Of a stretch of 26,600 bases of DNA, positions 1 through 7,739 are shown piece after piece. Source of the DNA: Burkholderiales bacterium (lineage in GTDB: Bacteria > Pseudomonadota > Gammaproteobacteria > Burkholderiales > SG8-39); contig CAKKSJ010000174.1 in NCBI GenBank assembly GCA_919902965.1, positions 1-26,600 on the forward strand, in the 5' to 3' direction. The translations under genes were made by a program, and so were the position numbers. Under the pieces are notes generated by a model. That model ran no database searches. It was not told where the DNA came from and saw nothing but the letters and a program-made list of their open reading frames with translations. How positions within the stretch are numbered: position 1 is the first letter of the stretch; each line of letters starts with the position of its first letter.

Positions 1-2
1 TG

Positions 3-1808
3 TCGATGACGATTTCACTGGTCGCGGTATTCATTCCAGTGCTGTTCATGGGCGGCATACTCGGGCGGCTGCTGCACGAGTTCGCGATCGTCATCATGGT
101 CGCCGTGCTGATTTCAGGATTCGTTTCTCTCACGCTCACGCCGATGATGTGCAGCCGCATACTCAAGCCTCATTCTGCGGAAAAGCACGGTTACCTGTTC
201 ATGCAAAGCGAGCGCGCTTTCGAGGCGCTCAAGAACGCCTACGCCGCGACCCTGCGCTGGACGCTCAGGCACCAGCGCAGCACCATAGTGGTGTTCCTCG
301 GTATCGTCATCGTCACGGGATTCCTGTTTGCCAAGATGCCCAAGGGATTCCTGCCGAGCGAGGACTCGGGGCAGCTTTTCGCGTTCACCGAAGCTCCCCA
401 GGACATTTCCTTCGACGCCATGGCCAAGCTGCAGACGCAGGTGGCCGACATCATCCGCAAGGATCCCAACGTCGAAGCGGTGATGTCCTTTATTGGCACC
501 AGCGGCTTCAATTCCGCGCTCAACGTCGGTCGCATCACCATCACTCTCAAGCCGCGCAAGCAACGCAAGTCGGCCGACGAAATCATCCGCGGACTGCGGC
601 CAGAGATAAACACCGTACTCGGCATCAAGGCGTTCGTGCAGAACGTGCCGGCGATACGCATCGGCGGACGCCTTACCAAGAGCGCGTATCAGTACGTGCT
701 GCAAGGGGCGAGCACCGATGAACTCTACGAATGGGTGCCGATCATCGAGGCGAAACTGAAGACACTGCCGACACTGATCGACGTGAGCAGTGATCTGCAG
801 ATCACCCGTCCGCAGGTTACAGTGGAAATCGACCGGGAAAAGGCGTCCGCGCTGGGGGTCAGCGTGCAACAGATTGAACTCGCGCTGAACAACGCCTACG
901 GCGAGCGCCAGGTATCGACCATCTACACCGCGACCAACCAGTACTGGGTGATGCTGGAGCTCGAGCCGCGCTTCCAGACGGATCCGTCGGTGCTGTCCAA
1001 GCTTTATGTGCGTTCCTCCAGCGGAGCGCTGGTGCCGCTCGGCGCCTTGGCGAAGCTGACCTACGGCGTGGGACCGCTTTCGGTCAATCACCTGGGGCAG
1101 TTGCCAGCGGTTACTTTTTCTTTCGATCTGAAAGAGGGAGTCGCACTATCGCAGGCGATAGCGGAAATCAACAAGGCGACGACCGAACTGCAGGTGCCGG
1201 CCACGCTTAACACCAGCTTCCAGGGAACGGCGCAGGCGTTCCAGGCTTCCCTACAGGGTCTGGGTTTGCTGCTGCTGCTCGCGATTCTGGTGATCTACCT
1301 GGTGCTCGGCATTCTCTACGAAAGTTTCATCCATCCGCTCACCATCCTTTCCGGGCTGCCGACCGCGGCGCTGGGCGCGCTGCTGACGCTGCTCGCTTTC
1401 GGTGTCGAGCTGAATATGTACGCGTTCGTCGGCATGATCATGCTGATCGGCATCGTCAAGAAAAACGCCATCATGATGATCGACTTCGCCATCGGGGCGC
1501 AAAGGAAGGACGGCAAGAAGCCGGTTGATGCGATCTACGAAGCCTGCATCGTGCGCTTTCGCCCGATCATGATGACCACCATGGCGGCGTTGATGGGCAG
1601 CCTGCCTATTGCTCTGGCCATAGGCGCAGGCGGCGACGCGCGCAAACCCCTGGGCCTGGCGGTGGTCGGAGGTCTGGCAGTGTCACAGGTGCTGACGCTG
1701 TATATCACCCCGGTGATCTATATCTATTTCGAACGCCTGCAGGAATGGCTGGCGCAGCGGCGCGGCGAACCGCAAGCCCTGGAGCCCAAGCTTGACACTG
1801 CGGACTAA
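3..1808 (+). CDS. RND efflux transporter, inner-membrane pump subunit, C-terminal part
   Basis: Inner-membrane proton-driven pump of the HAE1 resistance-nodulation-division family, which normally exports drugs or hydrophobic compounds through a tripartite complex with a periplasmic adaptor and an outer-membrane channel. About 600 residues are visible, against roughly 1030 in full-length members, so the 5' end lies outside the window. The ATG at position 6 is internal to the conserved stretch VAVFIPVLFMGG, a central transmembrane segment. After it come a long periplasmic porter/docking domain and a C-terminal membrane bundle with the family signatures FQGTAQAFQ and GIVKKNAIMMIDFAI. These favour an MdtB/MdtC/MuxC-like subfamily, judged by eye. 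The adaptor genes are not in view. The next gene faces it from the other strand, so this gene ends its operon. Substrate is unknown. Confidence 0.93.
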   Translation, partial: SMTISLVAVFIPVLFMGGILGRLLHEFAIVIMVAVLISGFVSLTLTPMMCSRILKPHSAEKHGYLFMQSERAFEALKNAYAATLRWTLRHQRSTIVVFLGIVIVTGFLFAKMPKGFLPSEDSGQLFAFTEAPQDISFDAMAKLQTQVADIIRKDPNVEAVMSFIGTSGFNSALNVGRITITLKPRKQRKSADEIIRGLRPEINTVLGIKAFVQNVPAIRIGGRLTKSAYQYVLQGASTDELYEWVPIIEAKLKTLPTLIDVSSDLQITRPQVTVEIDREKASALGVSVQQIELALNNAYGERQVSTIYTATNQYWVMLELEPRFQTDPSVLSKLYVRSSSGALVPLGALAKLTYGVGPLSVNHLGQLPAVTFSFDLKEGVALSQAIAEINKATTELQVPATLNTSFQGTAQAFQASLQGLGLLLLLAILVIYLVLGILYESFIHPLTILSGLPTAALGALLTLLAFGVELNMYAFVGMIMLIGIVKKNAIMMIDFAIGAQRKDGKKPVDAIYEACIVRFRPIMMTTMAALMGSLPIALAIGAGGDARKPLGLAVVGGLAVSQVLTLYITPVIYIYFERLQEWLAQRRGEPQALEPKLDTAD

Positions 1809-1922
1809 CAGCCGCCAGGAATATGCGTGGGCGTTTTCCCAAGAGCTGCGCCCCCGCCTTGTTCGCTGATCAAAGGTCGTTCCGCAGCCTGAAACACGGG
1901 GTCCACGGCGCGTTTGCCCGAC

Positions 1923-2669
1923 TTAAGGGTTGAGCTGACGGTAGACGACGGTGGCGACGTCCAGGAGCTGTGCGCGATCCATTTCAGCGGACAGCGCATA
2001 GCCAAGTTTGCCGTCGATCCAATAGAACACCGCAATCTTGTCCTCCTGGCTGAAGCGGAATGCAGTATCGCGCGGCTCGGCATCCCGGCGGGATACATAC
2101 AAGGTGAGGCGTTGTCCCTTGGGGTTCTGATACATGAACTGCGCGACGGGTCCCTTGCCTCCGGGCAAGAGCCGTCCGCCCACCAGATCGAAATCTTGCT
2201 GCGTCAACACCGGCACTTTCAGCTCGTGCCCCAGTCGCTTGGACAGCCATTTCACCAAATGATCCTGCTGGTCCGCGCCGACTTCCACAGGGTGCTGCAC
2301 TTCCGGCGCATACACCGCGTACGCAACGGCGGCGCTACGCGGCAGGGCCGCCATCTCGGCCGGCCGCTCGGCCTGGTAGCCATGGACCAACCAGCCCAGA
2401 CCGAAGGCGAGCCCCATCGCCCCCGCTGCGATTGCGTAATACGGCCAGCGCCGCTGCGGCGCCTGCGTCGCCAGCAAGCGTTGTGGCACTGGCTCGTTCA
2501 GCACCGGGTTATAGAGCGCGCGCAGCGCGTCGTTTTGCTCGCGCCAGACGCGCACGCTCTCCGTCGCCGCAGGGTCGTGCGCCAGATGCGCCTGCACCTG
2601 AACGCGGCGCACTTCATCCAGTTGCCCGTCGGCGTAGGCGTGAAAATCGGTCTCGCTGAGTTCGTTCAT
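1923..2669 (-). CDS. Transmembrane anti-sigma factor
   Basis: Predicted partner that holds the adjacent ECF sigma factor inactive at the membrane. The protein has 248 residues. A short N-terminal cytoplasmic segment (about 1-70, beginning MNELSETDFHAYADGQLD) resembles anti-sigma domains. One membrane helix follows at about 76-95 (YYAIAAGAMGLAFGLGWLVHG), then a periplasmic domain of about 150 residues. The zinc-binding HxxxCxxC motif of ZAS anti-sigma factors is absent: the corresponding stretch reads AHLAHDPAA. The ATG overlaps the sigma stop codon as ATGA, which points to translational coupling and equal stoichiometry. The signal sensed by the periplasmic domain cannot be read from the sequence. 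The identification rests on position and architecture. Confidence 0.85.
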   Translation of the reverse strand: MNELSETDFHAYADGQLDEVRRVQVQAHLAHDPAATESVRVWREQNDALRALYNPVLNEPVPQRLLATQAPQRRWPYYAIAAGAMGLAFGLGWLVHGYQAERPAEMAALPRSAAVAYAVYAPEVQHPVEVGADQQDHLVKWLSKRLGHELKVPVLTQQDFDLVGGRLLPGGKGPVAQFMYQNPKGQRLTLYVSRRDAEPRDTAFRFSQEDKIAVFYWIDGKLGYALSAEMDRAQLLDVATVVYRQLNP

Positions 2670-3160
2670 TTGACTGCTTTAAGGTTTATTACGATGCCGC
2701 TACCCGACATCAGGTCACGCAGGCGCTCGCGCGCGCGCGACAGGCGCGACATCACCGTACCCACCGGAACACCGAGTGCCTGGCTCGCCTCGGCATAGCT
2801 GAGCTGTTCGAGACCCACCAGCAGTAACACCTCGCGCTGTTCCGCCGGCAGGCGTCTCAGCGCGGCATCGAGGTCGCGCAGTTCCAGCGGGTCCGAGCGC
2901 GGCGCGCTTTCCAACCCGGCTTCAGCGACTTCGTCGAGCGCAAATTCGCGTCGCTTCTTCAGTTGGTTGATAAATACATTGTGCATGATGGAAAACATCC
3001 AGGCGCGCATATCGCTGCCGCGGCGCCACAGGTGGAACTTGGCCAGGGCACGCTCGAGCGTGTCCTGAACCAAGTCGTCGGCCCGGTGGCTATCGCCCGC
3101 CAGGGCGCGCGCGTAGCGCCGCAAGCGGGGAATGTGTGAGACGATCTCTGCGCTGTCCAT
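2666..3160 (-). CDS. ECF-family RNA polymerase sigma factor
   Basis: Alternative sigma factor of the extracytoplasmic function group, 164 residues from the ATG at 3160. A GTG two codons upstream (3166) is an equally open start, and neither has a good Shine-Dalgarno sequence. Sigma-2 covers about residues 10-72, including DDLVQDTLERAL and the promoter-melting stretch MRAWMFSIMHNVFINQLKKR. Sigma-4 covers about 98-150 with the helix-turn-helix LSYAEASQALGVPVGTVMSRLSR-like segment. A short linker joins them, as usual for group 4 sigma factors. The gene lies between a small lipoprotein (18-24 nt upstream) and its anti-sigma factor (ATGA overlap downstream), so all three are probably one transcript. 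Autoregulation is likely but inferred. Confidence 0.93.
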   Translation of the reverse strand: MDSAEIVSHIPRLRRYARALAGDSHRADDLVQDTLERALAKFHLWRRGSDMRAWMFSIMHNVFINQLKKRREFALDEVAEAGLESAPRSDPLELRDLDAALRRLPAEQREVLLLVGLEQLSYAEASQALGVPVGTVMSRLSRARERLRDLMSGSGIVINLKAVK

Positions 3161-3184
3161 CAGCACATGATAGCAATGGCAGGC

Positions 3185-3565
3185 TTATTGCGCGACGACG
3201 TGCCAAACCTTGTTGACGCCGTCGCCGGTCTTGTCGCCGGGCTTCTGATCCTTGATCCAGAGGTAGAGCGGCTTGCCTTTGAAAGACCATTGTTTGGAAC
3301 CGTCATCGCGTACAACGACGGACCAGTTCCCCGACGCATGGTCCGCGTCAGCCGCCCGCAGCGGCGGCCAGTTCACCGCGCAGGGTCCGTTGCAGGTGCT
3401 CTTTCCGCTGCCGGCCGCGTCCTTGTCAAACGTATACAGCGTCATGCCCGCGGAATTGACCAGCATTCCAGCTTCGAATTTCGCTGCCATCGGCGCGCCG
3501 TCCATGCTGGCACAAGCACCAAGCAATGCGGTAAGTAGCACTGCTGCAAATGCATTCTTCTTCAT
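3185..3565 (-). CDS. Small lipoprotein with secreted repeat (COG4315 / Lipoprotein_15 type)
   Basis: Predicted lipoprotein of 126 residues and unknown biochemical role. The signal peptide ends in a lipobox LLGAC, with the lipidated cysteine at residue 18. The mature part contains two copies of the family's repeat-like pattern: GMTLYTFDKDAAGSGKS followed by CNGPCAVNWPP, and later KGKPLYLWIKDQKPGDKTGDG. This matches the secreted repeat family often annotated as putative lipoprotein with conserved Yx(4)D motif. The start is well supported by AGGAGG six bases before the ATG. It is the first gene of an operon with the ECF sigma factor and anti-sigma factor, so it may belong to the envelope stress response or help sense its signal. 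That link is inference from context. Confidence 0.9.
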   Translation of the reverse strand: MKKNAFAAVLLTALLGACASMDGAPMAAKFEAGMLVNSAGMTLYTFDKDAAGSGKSTCNGPCAVNWPPLRAADADHASGNWSVVVRDDGSKQWSFKGKPLYLWIKDQKPGDKTGDGVNKVWHVVAQ

Positions 3566-3600
3566 GCTGCCTCCTGTAGGATTGTGGGTGTTACGCAGGA

Positions 3601-3629
3601 CTTAACAGCCAGGCGGCGGCATTTATTCC
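3601..3629 (-). promoter_or_regulatory. Candidate ECF-type promoter of the lipoprotein-sigma-antisigma operon
   Basis: Read on the minus strand, GGAATA (3629-3624) is followed after exactly 17 bases by GTTAAG (3606-3601). This resembles ECF promoters, which have a GGAA-type -35 element. Transcription would begin near 3594 and leave a leader of about 30 bases before the lipoprotein ATG. Autoregulation by the adjacent sigma factor would fit but is inferred. No sigma-70 box of better quality is obvious here. Confidence 0.35.
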
Positions 3630-3650
3630 CGCGCCCGAAAAAATCAGGCG

Positions 3651-3689
3651 ACATCGGCGCACCCGTCCCGAAATCGCGCCGCCCGATGT
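3651..3689. other. Imperfect inverted repeat in the divergent gap
   Basis: The left arm ACATCGGCGC (3651-3660) can pair with GCGCCG-CC-CGATGT (3676-3689), leaving a two-base bulge and a 15-base loop. A T-rich stretch, TTTTATTT, follows on the plus strand. It lies in the 346-base space (3566-3911) between the sigma operon and the ABC operon. The rest of that space holds the promoter candidates and no gene I can support. The hairpin could be a terminator of a short plus-strand transcript or an operator. Neither can be decided here. Confidence 0.35.
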
Positions 3690-3834
3690 ACAGTTTTATT
3701 TCATCAATTTCAGCGCATCAAAGGCTGGCGAACAACTGCCGACCTCGTGTTGGGGGATGCCGAACATTGATTCCGTGCTGAAATCGAATACCCGCCGCTC
3801 GATAGTTGCACCCGCCTTACCCGGCTGCTTTTTG

Positions 3835-3859
3835 TTGACACGCGTATAGGGGTTTGACA
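3835..3859 (+). promoter_or_regulatory. Tandem TTGACAC boxes upstream of the ABC operon
   Basis: Two exact TTGACAC heptamers start at 3835 and 3854, 19 bases apart, about 55-75 bases before the ATG of the binding protein. TTGACA is the sigma-70 -35 consensus, but no good -10 hexamer stands 16-18 bases after either copy. The pair could therefore be a weak or activator-dependent promoter, or a repeated binding site. Confidence 0.3.
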
Positions 3860-3911
3860 CACTGGCAAAGTTCGAATTTGCGTTACCTATTCACAAACCT
3901 AGGAGGTGTGC

Positions 3912-5222
3912 ATGAACATCTGGCGTTTTTGCGTTCGTACCACGCTTGCATTGACCATGGCCGGACTCTCGGTCTCGACATACGCGCAACAAAAAGAAAT
4001 CAAAATCGGGGTGATTTACGACTACACCGGGCCGCTGGCGGCCGGCGGGTCCTTGCCCGGCGCAATGGGCACCAAAGCCGCAATTGAGATGATCAATGAG
4101 CGCGGCGGCGTCGAGGGCTACAAGATCAACGCGATTTACGCCGATGCGCAGTCCAAGCCGGACGTGGCGATCAATGAGATGACGCGGCTGATCGAGCAGG
4201 AAAAAGTGGACCTGATCCTCGGCGTATTCTCCAGCGCGCACTGCGTGCCGATGGCGCAACTGGCCGACTCGAAGAAGAAGGTGATGTGGGCCACCATCTG
4301 CGTCGCCTCCAGCGTGGTCAAAGACAAGAAGCTGACCCACTTCTTCCGCGTCCAGGTGCACTCCGATCAATACGGCGAGACCTCGTGCAAGTTTCTCAAT
4401 GAAAACGCCAAGGCCAAGCTGGGCAAGGATCCGAAGAACCTCAAGGTCGCGATCATTTACGAGGACGGCCCCTACGGAGCAGGAATCGGCGCAAGCAATG
4501 AAACCAACTGCAAGGCGCTCGGCATACAGGTCGCGCTGAAGGAGGGTTACTCCGCCACGGCGCCGGACCTGTCCAGCCTGATCACCAAGCTGCGCCGGGC
4601 GAACGCCGACGTGATCCTGCACACTGGCTACAACCCGGACATCACCTTGTTCTGGCGCCAGGCGCGCGAGCAGGGTCTGAAGTGGTCGGCCTTGATCGGC
4701 CACGGCGCAGGCTATGCCCAGTACGACAAGCTGCATTCGGCATTCGGCAAGGACGCCAACCTGATTTTCAACGTGGATCCGGCCGCTGCGCAATTGCTGG
4801 ACGCGAAGACCCTCAAACCCGGGCTGGGCGACGTAACCAAGGAAATGGTCAAGCGCTACACCGCGCAGGTGAAGGACCGCAAGGTCGACGAAGTTCCCCC
4901 GCACGTGTCCATGGGTTTCAACCACACCTACGTCTTCCTCACCGACGTGCTGCCGCGCGCTATCAAGAAGTACGGCGGCATCAGCACCGATGCGCTGCGC
5001 AAGGCGGCGCTCGACACCGACATTCCCGTGGGCGGCACGATCCAGGGCTACGGCGTGAAATTCTTCCCGCCGGGACACCAGATGTCGGGCCAGAACGAGC
5101 GTTCCGGGATGGTGGTGATGCAGTACATCGACAACAACACCAGGATCGTATACCCGACGGCAATCAAGACCGCGGATGCGGTGCTGCCGCTGCCCAAGGG
5201 CCACACCTACGCGCCCAAATAG
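3912..5222 (+). CDS. ABC transporter periplasmic binding protein, branched-chain amino acid type
   Basis: Periplasmic substrate-binding protein of the LivJ/LivK-like type I fold, expected to deliver an amino acid, amide or similar small polar ligand to the permease encoded downstream. The start is the ATG at 3912, five bases after a perfect AGGAGG; an in-frame GTG at 3906 lies inside that ribosome site and is rejected. The protein has 436 residues. A signal peptide ends near residue 25 (STYA-QQ). The mature N-terminus IKIGVIYDYTGPLAAGG is the standard first strand and loop of the family. The mature part has several cysteines (for example in SSAHCVPM, TICVASS, ETSCKFL and ETNCKALG), which is notable. 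Ligand is unknown. A strong hairpin separates this gene from the membrane components. Confidence 0.92.
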   Translation: MNIWRFCVRTTLALTMAGLSVSTYAQQKEIKIGVIYDYTGPLAAGGSLPGAMGTKAAIEMINERGGVEGYKINAIYADAQSKPDVAINEMTRLIEQEKVDLILGVFSSAHCVPMAQLADSKKKVMWATICVASSVVKDKKLTHFFRVQVHSDQYGETSCKFLNENAKAKLGKDPKNLKVAIIYEDGPYGAGIGASNETNCKALGIQVALKEGYSATAPDLSSLITKLRRANADVILHTGYNPDITLFWRQAREQGLKWSALIGHGAGYAQYDKLHSAFGKDANLIFNVDPAAAQLLDAKTLKPGLGDVTKEMVKRYTAQVKDRKVDEVPPHVSMGFNHTYVFLTDVLPRAIKKYGGISTDALRKAALDTDIPVGGTIQGYGVKFFPPGHQMSGQNERSGMVVMQYIDNNTRIVYPTAIKTADAVLPLPKGHTYAPK

Positions 5223-5257
5223 CGCACCACGACTGTCACGGCGCAAGCTCGCCTAGT

Positions 5258-5291
5258 GCAGCCGGGCTGCCGAAAACGGCAGCCCGGCTGC
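5258..5291. repeat. Perfect 15-bp inverted repeat with AAAA loop
   Basis: The arms 5258-5272 and 5277-5291 are exact reverse complements (GCAGCCGGGCTGCCG) around a four-base AAAA loop. No T-run follows on either strand, so it is not a standard intrinsic terminator. It sits 35 bases after the binding-protein stop and 76 before the first ATPase gene. A stable hairpin here often protects the upstream message from 3' decay, giving more binding protein than transporter. That role is inferred. Confidence 0.75.
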
Positions 5292-5367
5292 GTACTCCGG
5301 TCTGCGCCTGGCTTTTGTCTGATTCGGCCCGCACTGCGGTAGAGCGCACGCGACCTATTAAGGCCCT

Positions 5368-6135
5368 ATGCTGAGCGTCAAAGGAATCACCAAGGTTTTC
5401 GGCGGCTTCAAGGCGGTGGATCGCGTTTCTTTCGACGTCGCCGAGGGCGAAATCCTCGGGCTGATCGGACCGAACGGGTCGGGAAAAAGCACGACATTCA
5501 ACCTGATCTCGGGCGCGCTCGCGCCCAGCGGCGGGTCGATCGAATTCCTGGGCCGCGAAATTGCCGGTTCGCCCGCCAACCACGTGGCGCAATTCGGAAT
5601 TGGCCGCACCTACCAGATTCCGCGTCCGTTCAAAAAGCTTTCTCTGCTGGATAATGTCGCGCTGGCAGCGTACTACGGACAGAGCGAGCGGCCATCGCGC
5701 GAAAAAGCATACGCGCAGGCGCAGGAGGCCCTGAAGCTGGTGAACCTTCCAAGCGGCGAACATGCGCGCGTCGACGGCCTGGGCGCAGCCGGTTTGAAAA
5801 AGCTCGAACTCGCACGCGCGCTGGCGACGCAGCCCAAACTGCTGCTCGCCGACGAAAGCCTGGGCGGGCTGGACGAATCGGAGATGGACGCCGCGGCGGA
5901 CATGCTGGCGATGATCCGCGACCAGCGCGGCGTTACCATCATCTGGGTCGAGCACATCATGGGCGTGCTGATGCGCGTGGTCGATCGCTGCGTCGTACTC
6001 GACCATGGCGAGGTGATCGCGGCGGGCAAACCTCAAGCCGTGGCGCACGATCCGCGCGTGATCGAAGTGTATCTGGGCACGGACGCAGACGAAGTGCAGA
6101 AGAGCATCGCAACCCGGCAGGGCGGCGTCGCATGA
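5368..6135 (+). CDS. ABC transporter ATP-binding protein, LivG-like
   Basis: One of two cytoplasmic ATPases powering the importer, 255 residues. Walker A is GPNGSGKST (34-42), the Q-loop lies in TYQIPRPF (Gln83), Walker B is LLLADE with catalytic Glu163, and the switch histidine is His196 in VEHIMG. The signature region is unusual: where LivG proteins have a Y/SGxQRRLEIARAL-type sequence, this one reads GLGAAGLKKLELARAL (137-152), and DEP after Walker B is DES. The C-terminal motif DPRVIEVYLG is typical of LivG. The ATG at 5368 follows the hairpin, without a clear Shine-Dalgarno sequence. The stop overlaps the next ATG as ATGA. The core ATPase residues are intact, so it is probably active. 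Confidence 0.92.
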   Translation: MLSVKGITKVFGGFKAVDRVSFDVAEGEILGLIGPNGSGKSTTFNLISGALAPSGGSIEFLGREIAGSPANHVAQFGIGRTYQIPRPFKKLSLLDNVALAAYYGQSERPSREKAYAQAQEALKLVNLPSGEHARVDGLGAAGLKKLELARALATQPKLLLADESLGGLDESEMDAAADMLAMIRDQRGVTIIWVEHIMGVLMRVVDRCVVLDHGEVIAAGKPQAVAHDPRVIEVYLGTDADEVQKSIATRQGGVA

Positions 6136-6872
6136 GCACCGCAGCAGCGACGGTCGGCAACAACGTCATGCTTAAGCTCGAAAGCGTTTCGGCGGGCTAT
6201 GCAGGCTTCCAGGCCCTGTTCAACGTCAGTCTGGAAGTCAGATCGGGCGAATCGGTCGCGGTGATCGGGCCCAATGGCGCCGGCAAGACTACGCTGCTGC
6301 GCACGATTTCGAAACTGATCGGCGTGACCTCGGGCGATATCCTGATGGAGGGCGGCTCGCTCAAGAACGTGCCGGCGCACGAGGTGATCGCCCGCGGCAT
6401 TGCGCAGGTGCCCGAGGGAAGGCGGCTGTTCGCGCGCCTTTCCGTGGAGGAGAACCTCAAAATGGGCGCGTTCCTGCCAGCGGCGCGTCCGCGCTATGCC
6501 GAACGCCTGAAGTTCGTCTATTCGCTGTTTCCGCGCCTCGAGGAGCGCAGTGCGCAGTCTGCGGGCACGCTCTCGGGCGGCGAGCAGCAGATGTGCGCCA
6601 TCGGCCGCGCGCTGATGTCCGGGCCCAAGCTGCTATTGCTCGATGAGCCTTCGGCCGGACTTGCGCCGGTGATCGTGCAGTCTATTTTCGAACTGGTGAA
6701 GCGCATCTGCGCCGAAGGCTACACGGTGTTGATCGTGGAGCAGAACATCCGCCAGGTGCTCAAAGTGGCGGACCGCGCCTATCTGCTCGAAACCGGGCGT
6801 ATCAAATCGAGCGGCCCATCGGCCGAACTGCTGGCCTCGGACGAAATCCGCAAGGCCTATCTGGGGATCTGA
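6132..6872 (+). CDS. ABC transporter ATP-binding protein, LivF-like
   Basis: Second ATPase of the importer, 246 residues. Walker A is GPNGAGKT (46-53), the signature LSGGEQQ is intact (147-153), and Walker B is LLLLDE (167-172). VEQN at 203-206 carries the glutamine that replaces the switch histidine in LivF proteins, as normal for the family. The first 12 residues (MSTAAATVGNNV) extend beyond the usual LivF start. The ATG overlaps the previous stop (ATGA), and its own stop shares one base with the permease start (TGATG), so the ATPase and permease genes are translationally coupled. It presumably forms a heterodimer with the LivG-like partner, whose signature motif is degenerate. Confidence 0.93.
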   Translation: MSTAAATVGNNVMLKLESVSAGYAGFQALFNVSLEVRSGESVAVIGPNGAGKTTLLRTISKLIGVTSGDILMEGGSLKNVPAHEVIARGIAQVPEGRRLFARLSVEENLKMGAFLPAARPRYAERLKFVYSLFPRLEERSAQSAGTLSGGEQQMCAIGRALMSGPKLLLLDEPSAGLAPVIVQSIFELVKRICAEGYTVLIVEQNIRQVLKVADRAYLLETGRIKSSGPSAELLASDEIRKAYLGI

Positions 6873-7738
6873 TGCAGATATTCGACGTCTTCCTGCTTGA
6901 AGCCGTGCTCAACGGACTGCTGCTGGGCGGGCTGCTGGCGCTGCTGTCGCTGGGGCTCAACCTGGTGTTCGGTGTGATCGACGTAATCTGGATCTGCTAT
7001 GCCGAGCTGATCATGGTCGGCATGTACGCGATCTACTATTTTTACGTGGTCTTCGGCTGGCCGCTGCTGCTCGCAATGGCGGCGGGCGTGTTGCTGGTGG
7101 CGGTTGCGGGCGTGGCCCTGCACCAGTTCGTCATTCGCCCGGTGCTCGCCGCCGAACCGATCAACCAACTGCTCGTCACCGGCGGCGTGCTGTTCTTCCT
7201 GCAGGCGGCGGCCACGCTCGCATTCGGCATCGAATTCAAGAATATCGGCGTAAGTTTCCCGCCTATCGTGGTCAGCGAGATCTCGTTTTCGATGCCGCGG
7301 CTGATCGCCTTCGGCGTCGCGCTCGCCGGCATGCTCGCGATGTACCTGTTCCTGACGCGCACCTATATGGGCACCGCGATCCGCGCGATCAGCCAGGATC
7401 GCGCGATCATGCCGCTGATGGGCGTTAATCCGAGCCGCATATTCATCATTACTTCGGCTCTGGGCGGCGCTCTGGCCGGACTTGCTTCCTGCCTGCTGGT
7501 ACTGCAGTACGACATTCACCCGGCAATCGGCTTGTCGTTCGGCCCGATCACCTTCCTCATCTGCGTGCTCGGCGGGCTGGGAAACATGGTCGGCGGCTTT
7601 GCTGCCGCATTCATATTCGCGCAGTTTATTTCGGTCGGCGGTTTTTTCCTCGCGGTCGAATGGGGCTACGTCATCGCCTTCGTATTCTTCATCGCGATGA
7701 TGTTCTGGCGGCCACAGGGCATTTGGGGAGGCAAGTAA
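6872..7738 (+). CDS. ABC transporter permease, LivH-like
   Basis: Integral membrane subunit of the importer, 288 residues, almost entirely hydrophobic with about eight predicted segments. The cytoplasmic coupling loop MGTAIRAISQDRAIMPLMG and the segment VLGGLGNMVGG are typical of LivH. One departure stands out: the family usually has N-[FL]-AHG-x-x-x-M-x-G after the second helix (the other LivH in this window reads NFAHGEVVMLGA), while this protein reads WICYAELIMVGMY. The ATG shares its A with the preceding TGA. One base separates its stop from the next permease ATG. Substrate specificity cannot be inferred. Confidence 0.9.
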   Translation: MQIFDVFLLEAVLNGLLLGGLLALLSLGLNLVFGVIDVIWICYAELIMVGMYAIYYFYVVFGWPLLLAMAAGVLLVAVAGVALHQFVIRPVLAAEPINQLLVTGGVLFFLQAAATLAFGIEFKNIGVSFPPIVVSEISFSMPRLIAFGVALAGMLAMYLFLTRTYMGTAIRAISQDRAIMPLMGVNPSRIFIITSALGGALAGLASCLLVLQYDIHPAIGLSFGPITFLICVLGGLGNMVGGFAAAFIFAQFISVGGFFLAVEWGYVIAFVFFIAMMFWRPQGIWGGK

Positions 7739-7739
7739 G

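Noticed and set aside
3862..3882. Sigma-54-like TGGCA...TTTGCG upstream of the first ABC operon
   Set aside because: The GG and GC dinucleotides are separated by 14 bases, while sigma-54 promoters need 10.
3891..5246. A 451-codon open frame on the minus strand across the first binding-protein gene
   Set aside because: Its translation is rich in Arg, His, Val and Gln with no recognisable domain, and it mirrors a well-supported gene with a signal peptide and ribosome site. It is a by-product of high GC content.
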